From Hyperoodon ampullatus (lineage: Eukaryota > Chordata > Mammalia > Artiodactyla > Ziphiidae): a stretch of DNA of 64,000 nucleotides. The notes below the pieces were generated by a model, which was given only the letters and a program-made list of their open reading frames with translations, searched no databases and was not told the origin of the DNA. The translations under genes and the position numbers were made by a program. Each line of letters starts with the position of its first letter. Position 1 is the stretch's first letter. Positions 46,011 through 57,728 of the stretch are shown piece after piece. The stretch spans positions 2,728,001 through 2,792,000 of the forward strand of contig OX457072.1 in NCBI GenBank assembly GCA_949752795.1. Reading direction: 5' to 3'.

Positions 46011-46720
46011 TGCTCCGAAGGGCTAACTTTGCTGTCGTTACCCTGAGCTGGAGATGAAGGCTAGCCTGGCCGAGGATGGAAAATCATTTGTAAGGGAGGA
46101 GGGCAGGAGAGACGCAAGGTGAGGCAGGAAACAAGACCTGGAGCCGCAGGGAAGACGGGAGAGAGGACTGCAAGTCACACAGCAGAGCACAGGCAAGTGG
46201 GTGCTGGGGACGGGCTGTGGAAGCTGCCCAGAGGGACCAAGGCCTCCTGACCGGGACAGTTGTGGACACAAGGACACAAGGGGGAGGGGACGGGTGGGGA
46301 GAAGAGACGTCAGAGGTGCTGGCATGTGGAGCTAAAATGAGAGACGGGGTCAGCCCCCCAGGTGGAGCTTTGGGATCAAACCAGAAGAGTGCGAGAGAGG
46401 AGGGGGTCATGGGGCAGCAGTGAGGGGGAGGGTCCGGGTGGGGAGGGGAGGGGAGAGACAGCAAGCGGGGGGCGCGCGGGGGGCTGGGGGACCAGGGAAG
46501 GGACAAAGGGCAGCGCCATCCAGAGGCCAAGAAGGCGGCTGGAAGGGTTCCCACGCGGTAGGTGGGCGCCCAGCAGCTGATCGCCCCCGCGCCCGGCGTG
46601 TGCGAAGCCAAGAGCCCCCGAGGTCTGAACTCTCCTGCTTGGTGACCAGAGGGTTGACGGGAGATGGATTTCTCAGGCTCTCTGCTCCTGTGAAGAGCCG
46701 TGCAGAATCAGAGAGGTAGG
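46011..46720. other. GC-rich, G-run island
   Basis: A strongly purine-skewed block with dense G-runs at 46400-46500 (for example gggtggggaggggaggggag) and a CpG cluster to about 46630. Long open frames on either strand here come from base composition and show no domain. Confidence 0.7.
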
Positions 46721-47969
46721 GAGGAACCAGGCTGGGGGGTTGCAGACAACCTTAAAAGGAGACGGTGAGCGAAGAACACGGTGTTTTTCAGAATATTTAA
46801 GGTGAAAGGAATTTGTGTAACAGCGTCAAGGACTAGGAAAATCGCAGAAAGGTGATCCCTAACCACAGGTGGTGGAAAAACAGAGCAGCCTAAGGCAATG
46901 GGCATGAGAAAGCACAGTCAGCAGAGACAGCCGATGGATGGACGGTGGATGGACGAGGGGTCCTTTCCCTCAGGTGTCTCTGCGGGAAACATTCTGCTTC
47001 TTAGAAACGGAGCCGAATCCACCAAAGCCAGAGAGGTCAGAGAGCCAGGACCCTGGGTGCCATGGAAACCAAGGGAGTCCTTTTTGGAGACTATAAATAT
47101 ACATTTAAATAGCTTGGGGATTGGGGTTAACTGCTTGTGATTTCCCATGGACTGGTCACAAAATTACATTCTCATGTCCATGTATTAACCTTGCACCTTA
47201 CTCGTTAAGTTCGCTTCTCACTCTGAGGGGCCTGGTGTGCAACTGTTCCTATATGTGAAGTGCACTTGAGGCTCCATATTCAGGGAGCTTAGGAAAAATG
47301 AAGTTTAACTGAGAAAAAAAAATAAAAATAAAAAAGCCTGGAACGGTTGTGTTGTGTTGGCAGTGATCAAAATTCACCGCTTCTTTATTTTCAGGATCTA
47401 CTTCACTGAAAAATTGCTCCAGGCAAAACTGAGCTTCGTCTAAGGGCTCGGCCATTCATAGAAGCACATTTAAAGGACAACAGTTTAGAAAAATCTCTCA
47501 GCAGATAATCATTCAGATCATCTAGTGGGCTTGGGCCTTTCACAACGAACAGAAAATTTCTCCAAAGGAAGTTTTCTCAGGAAAAGATAATTGCTTTTTC
47601 ATGGATGATGATGTTATTAACAAAATGTTTTGTGTTCAAGAATGAAAACCTTGGACTTAACAAAATCCCTTTGGATTCTAGCCCAGGAAGTCTGACTGCA
47701 TTTTGATGTAACATTTCCCGAGCATATCTGACCCACAGAGCTGGCCAGACATAGCTCAATATCACAGAGTTTCTGAATTTGCTTCTTCCCTTAGGTCACA
47801 CAGACTTCAGTTTAAGCTTAGTTTCCATCCGAAAGGCAATAGTCGGCCCTAAGCAGACTCCTTCTTTCACTATAAAACAAAGACAATAGGGTGTCTGAAT
47901 TCTGGAACCCAGGAAGGTTTCTTGGCTGCGAACCAAGATCATTATTTCGTATGATAACCATTTTTGTAC
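46721..47969. other. Unassigned intergenic sequence
   Basis: No recognized element. Confidence 0.55.
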
Positions 47970-48120
47970 AGAGCTTGATCATTTACAAACCAGTTCAATA
48001 GAAATCATGTCTTCACCTCTCGAATCATCCAGAGAGGTAGCTATTAGCCTCATTTTCTAGGTGAGAAAAACATGGCTAACATAAGGTTGTTCAATTAGCA
48101 AGTGATTCAGAATACAAGTG
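47970..48120 (-). mobile_element. MIR
   Basis: Antisense MIR: atttacaaaccagttcaata, cattttctaggtgagaaaa, caattagcaagtgattcag. Confidence 0.65.
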
Positions 48121-49179
48121 TACTGCTGCCACGGCGCCATGCGTTTCCCACGCCTTAATTCATTCACTTGTCCATTCATTAATTCCACAGACGTTTGTGG
48201 AGTGTGAAAAGGGGGAATGCTAAAAGGCATGTATTGGCCACAACTCTAGGAGCCCCTTCCAGACAAGGAGTTTGACTTTTCTTGGTCATAGTCCTCCAAA
48301 GATAACCTCTCCCATCTCCAGCAAAATACATGATAGCCTGTTAACAGTGGCAGGGCTGGTTTACTAAGAAACAGAATGGAAATAAATACAGTCTATGCTA
48401 TGTAATATTTTCTGGGTTTCTAAAGTGATTTAGGGTAGATGATGGAATCAAAAAGCCGCAGGGACTGAGAAATTTGTAGGGAAGACAGCACGAAGGGAAA
48501 GGCAGGGGACGGGCTGGCAGAAAGAATCTGAAGCTCTGTGGTTTCACAGTGATTTTTTTTCTGCCTGGATCCATGTCTGGTCAGGAAAAGAGTGGGCACC
48601 TTCTCTGAATCTATAAAATTGATAACTAATCTGAAGTTTAAAATGGAGACCATCACAGAAATATTCAGGCCACGTGGTTGACATAGACTTGTGGTCGATT
48701 CTCCAGAGATGAATTAAACATTGAACCCGTGGACTTCTTTTTGGACAGACCTTTAGAAGTTCCCCACGGTCTTTAGACTCATGGGCATTAATATAATGAA
48801 GCCTGTGATTTTAATATGTTTAGAATTAAAACCATGCTAATGTTCTACAAGAACTGTGGGTTCCCAAAATTTTCATGTGCATTCTCCATACTACAGTGAT
48901 TATAATATGAACCACTCCATTTTATTCTGTTTGTTTTTCAGCTAAGCTTTGGAGTGACAAACATACCTGTTACCATGAGGGCTAATGGCTCAAGGAGAAA
49001 CCCTTTCGTGACGAACCTTCCTTCTCCCCGCTGCTCTTCAACACCCCCCACCCCCAACCAACTGGGTCACAGTAAATCTGACAGGAATGAAGTTAGAGGT
49101 AAGGATTAGGCTTACTCACAGAATAAAATATTTGTGACTTTTGTTCACACCTTCTTGTTTTCAGTGGAAATTAAGAGCC
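48121..49179. other. Mostly unassigned sequence
   Basis: A short L2 tip may lie at 48165-48200 (cattcattaattccacagac). Nothing else is recognized. Confidence 0.5.
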
Positions 49180-49260
49180 TTGGAAGGTAAGACAAGGATA
49201 CACAGCTAGCTAACGTCAGAGCCCAGGGTTCCAAGGTCCTAATTTAAGATCAATGCTTGC
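49180..49260 (-). mobile_element. MIR fragment
   Basis: Antisense MIR core: aggatacacagctagctaac, gtcagagcccagggttccaa. Confidence 0.65.
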
Positions 49261-49499
49261 TGTTCAGGATTCTGTAGCTTATATGTAGAAAATGGAAACA
49301 TTTACACATCTGTTCCAGATACTCAGTTGATCTTACTATATACAAAGCACTGTGCTAGCCTCTGAGAAAATACAAATTACCTGTGAGATTCTGCAGCTGG
49401 ATTCAGAGAGCTTGTAGCTGTTTGGAGGTGGCTGATGGGAAGGGGATGGGGACATGTTCCCAAATGTTTCTAAAAGGGGACAGTTTAAGATCAGCATCA

Positions 49500-49660
49500 T
49501 ATGAATGAATAAAGAAGATGCGGCACAGATATACAATGGAATATTACTCAGCCATAAAAAGAAATGAAATTGAGTTATTTGTAGTGAGGGGGATGGACCT
49601 AGAGTCTGTCATACAGAGTGAAGTAAGTCAGAAGGGAAAAAACAAATGACCTTGAGAGGG
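49500..49660 (+). mobile_element. L1 3' fragment
   Basis: Sense L1: atgaatgaataaagaagatg, caatggaatattactcagcc, gtgaagtaagtcagaaggga. L1 similarity stops near 49650, and an A-run follows only at 49738-49752. Confidence 0.8.
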
Positions 49661-50759
49661 TCGTCTTATCACAGTTTGTTCATGTAAGCAGAACTCAAAA
49701 ATGAAAACAGGCTACAGGAAAAGAATATTTTAGTTTACAAAAAAAAAAAAAGTCAGCACTAAAAACAAAATCAATTCAGTATTTATTGGTGCATTATTCC
49801 TCAAATTATCTCAGAATACAAACACTCTTAATTTTCAGTCAAATGGAAACATGCTCCAGCTGGCATGTGTCACAGTTTTGTGTGCAGTTACAGGAAGAAT
49901 GGCAGAGCCCTCTTCTCTGTATACTGATGGAAAACACATCATTTTATGAATTTTCCCCTCACTGTCCCTGTATCATAATCTCTTCTCCATGGCAATGTAA
50001 TGCCTGGCTCCATCCTCCTTGAAATGATGTCTAATTTAGACCTGATAATTGCAGGATAAACATAAGTATAAATAGCCACCATATGACAAAGTGTCATCTT
50101 TATGGAAGATATAAAAAGTTGTAAGACACGGAAGGTATGGCAGGTGCAAGAAAGCATTAATTTAGTCGGCAGTGACAAGCAACTGTACACCATGTTCTGT
50201 ATTAGCAGTGCCATTTTTAGTGTTATTCCAACATCTGCATATATTAATTTTTTTCCTAACAAATATCACCTTGTATTATTTATAAAATAATGTCAGTGTT
50301 AGAACTCTTCAAAAGTACTAATTGTTCTGTGGCTTATGTGCTAAATTTTACTTACTAATTTTAAGAATACCCTATTCTCTTTTATTAACCCAAAATTTGT
50401 AAATTTGAATACTAATTGCTGTTAACACTCAGGAATATAAATATGTTTAGTGTGGGTTTCCTTTTTGGTTAACCATAAATCCAGAGCCCAGTTCCCAGAA
50501 CAGAAGGAGAGAAGTGAGGTAGTTTGTCGGAGTGCCATGTCCCTGGATCCTGTGGTATACACTATACCCCTGGACTATACTGCCTCTCTCCACCTGCAGA
50601 TACCTTTTACAGGCACATTCCTTTCAAAGCTGCTGTCTCCATTTTTCTCTTCCCGCCAGTTTCTTCCCCTTTCTTCCTGTAGAGCCCTTGAGGAAAGGGC
50701 GAAAGTTTGACCAGATGGATACACTGGTGGATAGCTGTTGTATTTCTCTTCCCAGGGTC
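49661..50759. other. Unassigned intergenic sequence
   Basis: No recognized gene. A poly(A) run lies at 49738-49752. Confidence 0.55.
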
Positions 50760-51180
50760 CATTTCCTGTCTCTGGTAATAGATTCCTCCTTCTAATGGAA
50801 ATCCACTCTATGAGGGTCAAGGCAAACTGCCCTTCCCCAGCCCCTCCCTGCCAGCACACACATGGGGCTGAATGGGGGGCACATAAACCAGGTCTGGCCA
50901 GTTGGAGTATCGCATCCCCCGGTAACAGTGATTGATGCAGGGATGAGGCAGTTGGAATCCCTTCCTTGGATGTGTGGGTGCTGGAAAAGAGAGGGTCCCT
51001 CTGTTCCTTGGGTATCATGAGCAATAAGGACCATGGAGCTGCCAGTACCACAGAGATTTCCCGAAAATGAAGGCAACACAGAAGAACAAAGATATGAGGA
51101 GCAAAACAAAGCCCTGACATCATCATCTGAGCGTTGAATCCATTCATGTCTATCATCTGAGACACTCAGCATCCCTGAGC
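50760..51180 (+). mobile_element. Possible ancient LTR/MaLR-like repeat
   Basis: The sequence has a familiar mammalian repeat layout (caggtctggccagttggagt, acagtgattgatgcagggat, ggcaacacagaagaacaaag, then tgacatcatcatctgagc). I cannot assign the family firmly. Confidence 0.35.
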
Positions 51181-51664
51181 TACATGGCAAACAAAGCTCC
51201 CTGTGCCTTATGCACCAGCTGCAGTGGTTGCTTCAGGTTACAAAGTAACCAGGTCAGTCCTTTCCTGTTCCCAGTACAAACCTTCACTTACAGAAGGGAT
51301 CAACCAGTGAGGATAAGGCAGTTCGTTTCTCAGGAATGAATACCTTCTAAGTTTGGAGAAGGAAACAAAGCTCTTGGACTGGGCCTCTCATGATGCTGGA
51401 AGACAAAGCCCTGTTTTCATCATGGTGGAATACTCAGACCCCTCCCCAGGACGTAGCTGTGTCCACGTTTTATTTTGCAACGACTGATGGGAAGGAGGTG
51501 ACAGTAGATGTGAGTCGTGTCCTCACTACCTGCTAGATACCATGTGTCCAGATTTGTCACGTGGTGATGTGATGCAGCCCACAGGGATCTCAGAGTTGTA
51601 CGACTTTAGAATTGGAAGAAACCATAGAAATAATGGAATACGATGTGTTTGCAGTGAAGCTAAT
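51181..51664. other. Unassigned intergenic sequence
   Basis: No recognized element. Confidence 0.55.
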
Positions 51665-51890
51665 GGAGAATAATAATTATTATATTAACTAACACTTGCT
51701 GAGTATTGATTGCAGTATTGTATGAGCCCAATAATTCCAGGTGGTAGATACTCTTTTTGTCAATGTCTTATAGAGGATGCTGCAGTGCAGAAAAGATAAC
51801 ATCTTGCACAAGACCACACAAATCTCACCTGGAGCTGGGATTTAAAGCCAGGTAATCCAATTCCCAAGTCTGTACCAGTTTTTATCCTCC
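51665..51890 (-). mobile_element. MIR, long copy
   Basis: Antisense MIR: taactaacacttgctgagta, ttccaggtggtagatactct, cttgcacaagaccacacaaa, gagctgggatttaaagccag. Confidence 0.75.
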
Positions 51891-51964
51891 TTCTTGCATC
51901 TGTTGCAACTTACCAACCTCCTGTGAACTCTGACCCTAAAAGAGTCCATCGCTTTGCATGTAAT

Positions 51965-52130
51965 AATCACATTTTTCCCACCTCTGCCACTTACTAACAT
52001 GTGACATTGGCAAATTTTCGTGACATCTCTGTTTCACACAACTAACTCATAGGCTTGTTGAGAGTATCAACTCAGGACCTGTAAAGCACTTAGTATAGCA
52101 AAAAATGTAAGGTTTTATAATGATTAATAC
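51965..52130 (+). mobile_element. MIR
   Basis: Sense MIR: acctctgccacttactaaca, tgtgacattggcaaattttc, tgtaaagcacttagtatagc. It faces the previous MIR in inverted orientation with about 75 bp between them. Confidence 0.7.
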
Positions 52131-52206
52131 TATATATTGCCATAGAAGCATTGTTCTTTTTAAATCAAAAATTAACTGATCTTTTCCTTTAGTAACTCTC
52201 AGGCTT

Positions 52207-52311
52207 TTTTTTTTTTGACACAAAGCTTGTAGGATCTTAGCTCCCTCACCAGGGATGAAACCCCAGCAGTGAAAGCGCCACTGACCACTGGACCGCCAGG
52301 GAATTCCCCAT
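52207..52311 (-). mobile_element. Short tRNA-derived SINE
   Basis: T run, acaaagcttgtaggatctta, and the head ending in ccgccagggaattccc. A perfect 11-bp TSD, ctctcaggctt, lies at 52196-52206 and 52312-52322. Confidence 0.93.
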
Positions 52312-52322
52312 CTCTCAGGCTT

Positions 52323-54369
52323 AAACTGCATATTTTCAGCCTGAATTTCAGGTTGAGGTGTGTTATGCCATAGAAATATCAAGTTTTACTGGTAATTTCA
52401 AGAACATAGGAAATCTACAACTTTGATAGAGAGACAGCTGAGACTTCAGTGTGCTTCACTGGTCTTTCTTTTTACACCAGACGTGGACTCTCTTCCCCTA
52501 AAGAATATTATTACTTAGGTCACCTCGAACAGCATGGAAAGTGTACAAATTATGAAACATATCCATTTTATACCCCACCCCAAACCATAAACCTATAAAT
52601 TATAGGTTTATTCCAAGTAATCCTCTAGCCAGGGACATCCTGCTAAGGGCATTCTGTAGATAAGGTCTCTTCCACGGAGCAAACATCATTAGTTAGCAGA
52701 GGTCCAGAGGTCCCGCAGAGAAGAAGGACATTAGGCAGTCACGTGGCTTCATCCTCCCCACCCCTCCACACGGGCAGTGAATTGACTGTAGACCAGCTAT
52801 TTCAACTCTGTACTCCCCAGTTCCACTAAAGATATTAAAAGCAACTACATTAGACCCTGTCGTTTGGTCTGTGTTTTATATACATCTTTATAGCACACCT
52901 CATAATGATCCACGTCTCATCCTCTGGTATAATCCCAAGACTATACTGTTCCTAAATTATTTGATTTCCAACATATTGGCTTCCTTGACTATTTGAAACT
53001 CAAATAAGTCACATATTATTTAGTAGTTGCCATGTTAATTATCTCCAATTATTGGAATACAGTTATTTTAAATTTTCTAGTAGTTTTAAGTGTATCGTAA
53101 AGACATGGACAGAGCAATTGTAAAAATACATCTAGGTTGACAGATAGATAGACCTTTCAGAATAGGCTACATTCCACTCATTTGTGCCTTCAGTGCAATA
53201 CATCATAATTAATTCTTTAGTTGCTTGTTTTTCTTAGACTGTAAGCCTCAAAAGTGTGTCTGTTTTGTTTACCTGTCTATCCAGAATCTAATATGACTCC
53301 TGGCATAAATCTGAATGAACAGCCTTTCAAGCACCAGTTATTGAAAAAAATTAATTATCATGTTCATTTGTTCTTGTTATCACTGGTTTCCACAAACATG
53401 GACGCTGTCTGCCAAAATGTGTAGTGCTGTAAAGCAATTACTGAGAGGAAAAGATGTCATAATGCCTACAACTTGCTGCATATTGAGTTTTCCCTCCAGT
53501 CAAGTATATTAACAATTTCCTTAAAAAATAAATTTCTAATCATGTTCAGCATATTCCAACATTTTTACAACCAAATATATAGCATCCAGCCCAAGGAAAG
53601 GACCTTGTTTCAAATGAAAAACTATTTTCTTCCATAGACTTTTTCCAATTCTATTTGGAAGGATCCATGAAAAATGGAGTCTTAACACATACTTGAGCTC
53701 CAATCACTAATGAAAAATTGAGTTAGCAATTAAAGATAAATAGTAGTAAGAAATTTGCAGTTTTAAATGAGAATAGGACTTGCTAGTGTGTTCTCCCCAA
53801 TTAGTAAAAGGAGTTCCCCTTTTCACTTCCCTTTCCTAAGTTTTTGTTTTTATTTACAAAAAATCTTTCTCTTGTCAAGATACTGTTTTTTAAATTGTTC
53901 TGTGTGTGTTCAAATACCCTGAGGTTTAGAAACAATTCATGGCAGTGACGTGGTTGCATTTTATTGGGAGCAAGGCAGAAGTCTGCTTGTGTTTCCAGAA
54001 GAGTTTGAGTTTTTCATGTTCTTATTGGTGGGACAGTTTGATTTTGAATTTTGCATATTTTTAATAGTGAAAAAGTGGCTTTTCATAGGGAAGGCAGTAT
54101 GTACCATCGATTCGGGGATCTTGGTAGCGTTACTCTGGAAACAAGTGCATTTTCCTAAGTGATTGATAGGTTTGGGAATTTAAATCATACATGGTTTCGA
54201 TTCCTACATGTTCCGTGCCTTTCCATTAATCATCTACAACATTGTCGTGGATGGAAAATTAAGGCAACAGTTTATATTTTTGAGAAACAGTGAGCATCAT
54301 TCTTGCCAAAGTGCAGCATCATCGAAGCCATTAAAGAATAAATGACTGATTGAGCACAGTAATGGACTG
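52323..54369. other. Unassigned intergenic sequence downstream of OPRK1
   Basis: About 2 kb, AT-rich. It holds a perfect palindrome at 52587-52611 and no repeat family or gene I can support. Confidence 0.6.
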
Positions 54370-54389
54370 ATGTGATTTTAGGTGCAGTT

Positions 54390-54400
54390 TTTATTTTATT
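54390..54400 (-). promoter_or_regulatory. Double AATAAA poly(A) signal, candidate OPRK1 3' end
   Basis: On the minus strand two AATAAA hexamers overlap by one base (54395-54400 and 54390-54395). They lie 3.3 kb past the OPRK1 stop codon. Cleavage would be expected near 54365-54380. Confidence 0.45.
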
Positions 54401-54556
54401 GCAAGGCACACAATCATATATACAATGCAAAATTATCACCTTCTAAGTACAAGATGTAAAGAATATACATTAGAGTAAAGACTATATGGATATGCTTCTG
54501 GTTCAGAGAAGAAAACTGCCTTAGGGCAAGCAGGTTCATGCCCCTTTGGGAAGAGG

Positions 54557-54715
54557 TTTTTTTTTTTTTTTTTTACATCTTTATTTGAGTATAATTGTTT
54601 AACAATGGTGTGTTAGTTTCTGCTTTCTAACAAAATGAATCAGTTATACATATACATATGTTCCCGTATCCCCTCCCTCTTGCATCTCCCTCCCACCCTC
54701 CCTATCCCACCCCTC
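54557..54715 (-). mobile_element. 5'-truncated L1 in the probable OPRK1 3' UTR
   Basis: T run, catctttatttgagtataat, cagttatacatatacatatg, ctccctcccaccctccctat: antisense L1 3' end. The 8-bp repeat gggaagag flanks it at 54548-54555 and 54716-54723. Confidence 0.85.
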
Positions 54716-55377
54716 GGGAAGAGATTTTCATATTTATGCTGAATCTTCCAGGCAGCTCTTGCGTAGAAAATAAATCTCACTGAGTGCACATACAATCTTG
54801 TCACAGTTTTCTCCTTAAAAAGCTCTAATTTAAAGCCAGACAATGTATTCCTTTTATTCCAGTTATTCTTCTTATGTCCCAGTACTAGATGAAACACCTA
54901 TCAATTGCCTGATAACAGTTATACGGATTTAAGAACTTTATTTCTCAGTAATGCATCATAGAATGAAACCATTTTCTTAAGACTTATGTGAACTTTCCTT
55001 GATTTTTTCGAAACTATCTTTCCAAACTATGCTTCCTTTTTAGTATTAAGCCTGGAGTTTTGACCTAAACTCTGCATAGGGGATGCATCCAGGTTCCTAA
55101 GGGTAACACAGGACGCTAACGGGGCTTCTACTCTTCTTCCCGTCGGAATTATGGTTGTTCATCCTCACTGATGCCTCCTGCACAGCTTTATTTCTCTGCA
55201 TTTTTCTGACCCCTGACCCCTCACTAGGTCCTGTCTTCCAGTTCTTGCCAGGGAGGGGAGAAGGGGCTCATGGAGGAACCTGAATTCAAGGTTAGATACG
55301 TGCAGCTCTGGTCCCAAAGAGACACAGTGGACAGTACACTCTTTGCCATGATTGGAGAACAGGAACATGATGAGATG

Positions 55378-55492
55378 GGACACAGACACACACTCTCACA
55401 CACTGTGCATGCACACAGTAACCACACATGCACACACACACACAATGCACGCACACATACACTCAACTCTCACACACACGCATACACACCTT
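55378..55492. repeat. CA-rich microsatellite
   Basis: Interrupted (CA)n with acacacac, tgcacacac and actcacacac blocks. It lies in the probable OPRK1 3' UTR, where it would be transcribed as (GU)n. Confidence 0.92.
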
Positions 55493-57728
55493 TGACAAAG
55501 AAATATATTTGTGTAAGAGATATTTTTCCTAACATACATGATTCACTTTAACTTCCTTTAAAGTACTGCCCTAAAATGACCCTAAAATGACATAGCCATC
55601 CTCTCCTCTTCTGGTGTGGGGACTCTGGTGCTTCCAACAATGGAGAAGCTTGGAACACCATGACCTCACGGGCACTGAGAGCTGTTTCTCTCTCTCTTGG
55701 GGCTGCAAACCTAGACACGAAGAGAGGCAGGACGCTCAGGCTAACCTTTAGACTGCAAGAATGGCAAGATGCTCTGAGGGCATGTGGATTGTGAACTTAA
55801 AGAGATTGTCGTATTTCCCACATCAGCGGGGTGTGTTCCTGGAGCCCTCCAGTTAAATATCCCTCTCATATGGTGGCCCGAATTTTTAACCATGGGGTGA
55901 ACGTCAACCAGTATTTAAGCCATTCCTATGTACTTTTAGTTATAAGAATACAAGGACACCTAAGAAAATCAATGAAATGTAAGAAATGCTCAAAAGAGCA
56001 CTTCATTTTCATCAGGGAAAACCTTGCCCCACTGCCTTCACTCAGCTGTGCCAGGTGCCATGAAAATCTGCAAAGTAGACAAACATCATCACAGTAAATT
56101 TCTGAAACCGCGTACAAACTCTTCCATGCAAGGTATGTTTCCAAAAGGAGAGAGTACACACACAAGAGAGAAAGTACTCAGTGACCAGAACTTACCGATG
56201 TAGTGATGTCGGTAGTTATATAGTCTATACATTTGATTTTCCTATAAATTCCACAGGATGCTGCCCTAATAACATACAGGCTTAAAGAAGAGATGGGTGT
56301 TATTTCTAAATTAGCCCTTTCTTCTGCCCAGGTAAGTTGCAGAAAAAGCCATTACCTTGAAACCATACGTTTCAGGGGAAAGAAAGAGGAATATATATGT
56401 CATCTGGGAGTTTTAGCAAAATTACCCTAAATGTGCTGCCCATTGGCATTTTCCTCAGCAGGTGTGCTCCATGCAACATGGTGCCAGGTATGCCCAAGCA
56501 CCACGAGCGACATGATGTCCTCATTCAGACCACAATTAGGATCAATTTTACTTCTCGCTGAAAGCCACAAAATAGTACCTCAAGATTCACATGAGCAAGA
56601 CGTCCTCCTTCCATGAATAGAGAGAACCTGGTAACAGCGATATATTCATAAGGAGATGCTGCTTATAAGCTAGATTCAGCCAAGGCTACAACCTGGGAGC
56701 GAGTTAAACATTTCCTGATTCATTAACACATGAGTTCTGGGCTCAGAACACCCATTACTGGGCTAACGGGCGCTCAGGGAGTCATGGCGGCGTGACTGAT
56801 TCCCAGACAGAAGCTTATGCAGCAGCAAAATATCTCGGCATCAACCCTGAATGACTTGGGATCTCATCAGCGTGCCCTCAGGAAATCACTTGGCAGGGAG
56901 GCAAGCCCACTCCTTATTTGTACGTACACTATTATTTACAGATGAAACTATATGTATAGTTGGTAGTATTTAAACCACTTTGTGTCTCTTGACATCAGGA
57001 CATGCTTTATCCTGAGGTTATTTATCTGAATAGCATGCTAAAAACAAACAAACCGTAGTTTTCAAGAGGTTAAATGATAACCACCTTTTGCATGTTTAAA
57101 TGACTTTGTAAACATCAGGACAGTTTTCTACTACACGTGAACGGCCGACGCCCCAGGTGTGGGTGTCTGAAGCGGAACTCCTCACCATGCAGCTACAGGA
57201 GATGCGTGTCCACAAGGCGTTAAGCGAGCTGGGCACGGGCCCTGGACACGGTTTTCCTTCTTAATGATGTTACTACTGCTGTCAGTGTTAAGCATCCGGA
57301 TTGGATGCCCGCTAAGCTCTGAAACCACTTTACTCTACTTTTCTTTTTTCCTAAACAGAGCTTTTGACACCACGTTGCATAGGAAGGTCACAGCAGATGG
57401 GTCCTGAACTAAATCTAGGCAACCAGAAGGAAAAGGCTCGTTTCTTGGTCCCTCAAAGGAACTGGGAGTCAGCCTCGCTTCCCCTCCCTAGACAGGGGCT
57501 GCATCTCCTTGCTCAGACCTCTTGCGCTTGGTCCCCACAGCCTTGATGTCTCCACTGACCTGGGTCGCTGATGCAGCCTGCCTCTCACCACCTCGGACCA
57601 TGAGATTTCTGAAAGTTTGTTAAAACTGCTGCCTTTCCATCTCAGACTGCAGTAGTAATCTGAGTTAAACCTAGATCGTTGAACTCCTCTCTACCTGGAG
57701 AACTACAGGAAGACATCTCCACGACTAG

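Larger units (their letters stand above)
54370..57728 (-). other. OPRK1: Probable OPRK1 3' untranslated region
   Basis: No other gene or strong poly(A) signal cluster lies between the stop codon at 57729 and the doubled AATAAA at 54390-54400, and kappa receptor transcripts are known to be several kilobases long. That supports a 3' UTR of about 3.35 kb. It contains a CA-rich repeat (55378-55492) and a truncated L1 insertion (54557-54715). Single AATAAA hexamers at 55187-55192 and 54937-54942 could end shorter forms. The extent is inferred; no transcript evidence is available here. Confidence 0.45.

Noticed and set aside
46084..46719. Several 70-175-codon open frames on both strands
   Set aside because: GC-rich, stop-poor composition produces them; Pro/Ser- or Gly/Arg-rich low complexity and mutually overlapping.
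50575..51165. 196-codon minus-strand open frame
   Set aside because: Lies antisense to a probable ancient repeat, has no recognizable domain, and shows no splice or promoter context.
55270..55551. Open frame rich in His and Thr
   Set aside because: Translation of the CA microsatellite in the probable OPRK1 3' UTR.
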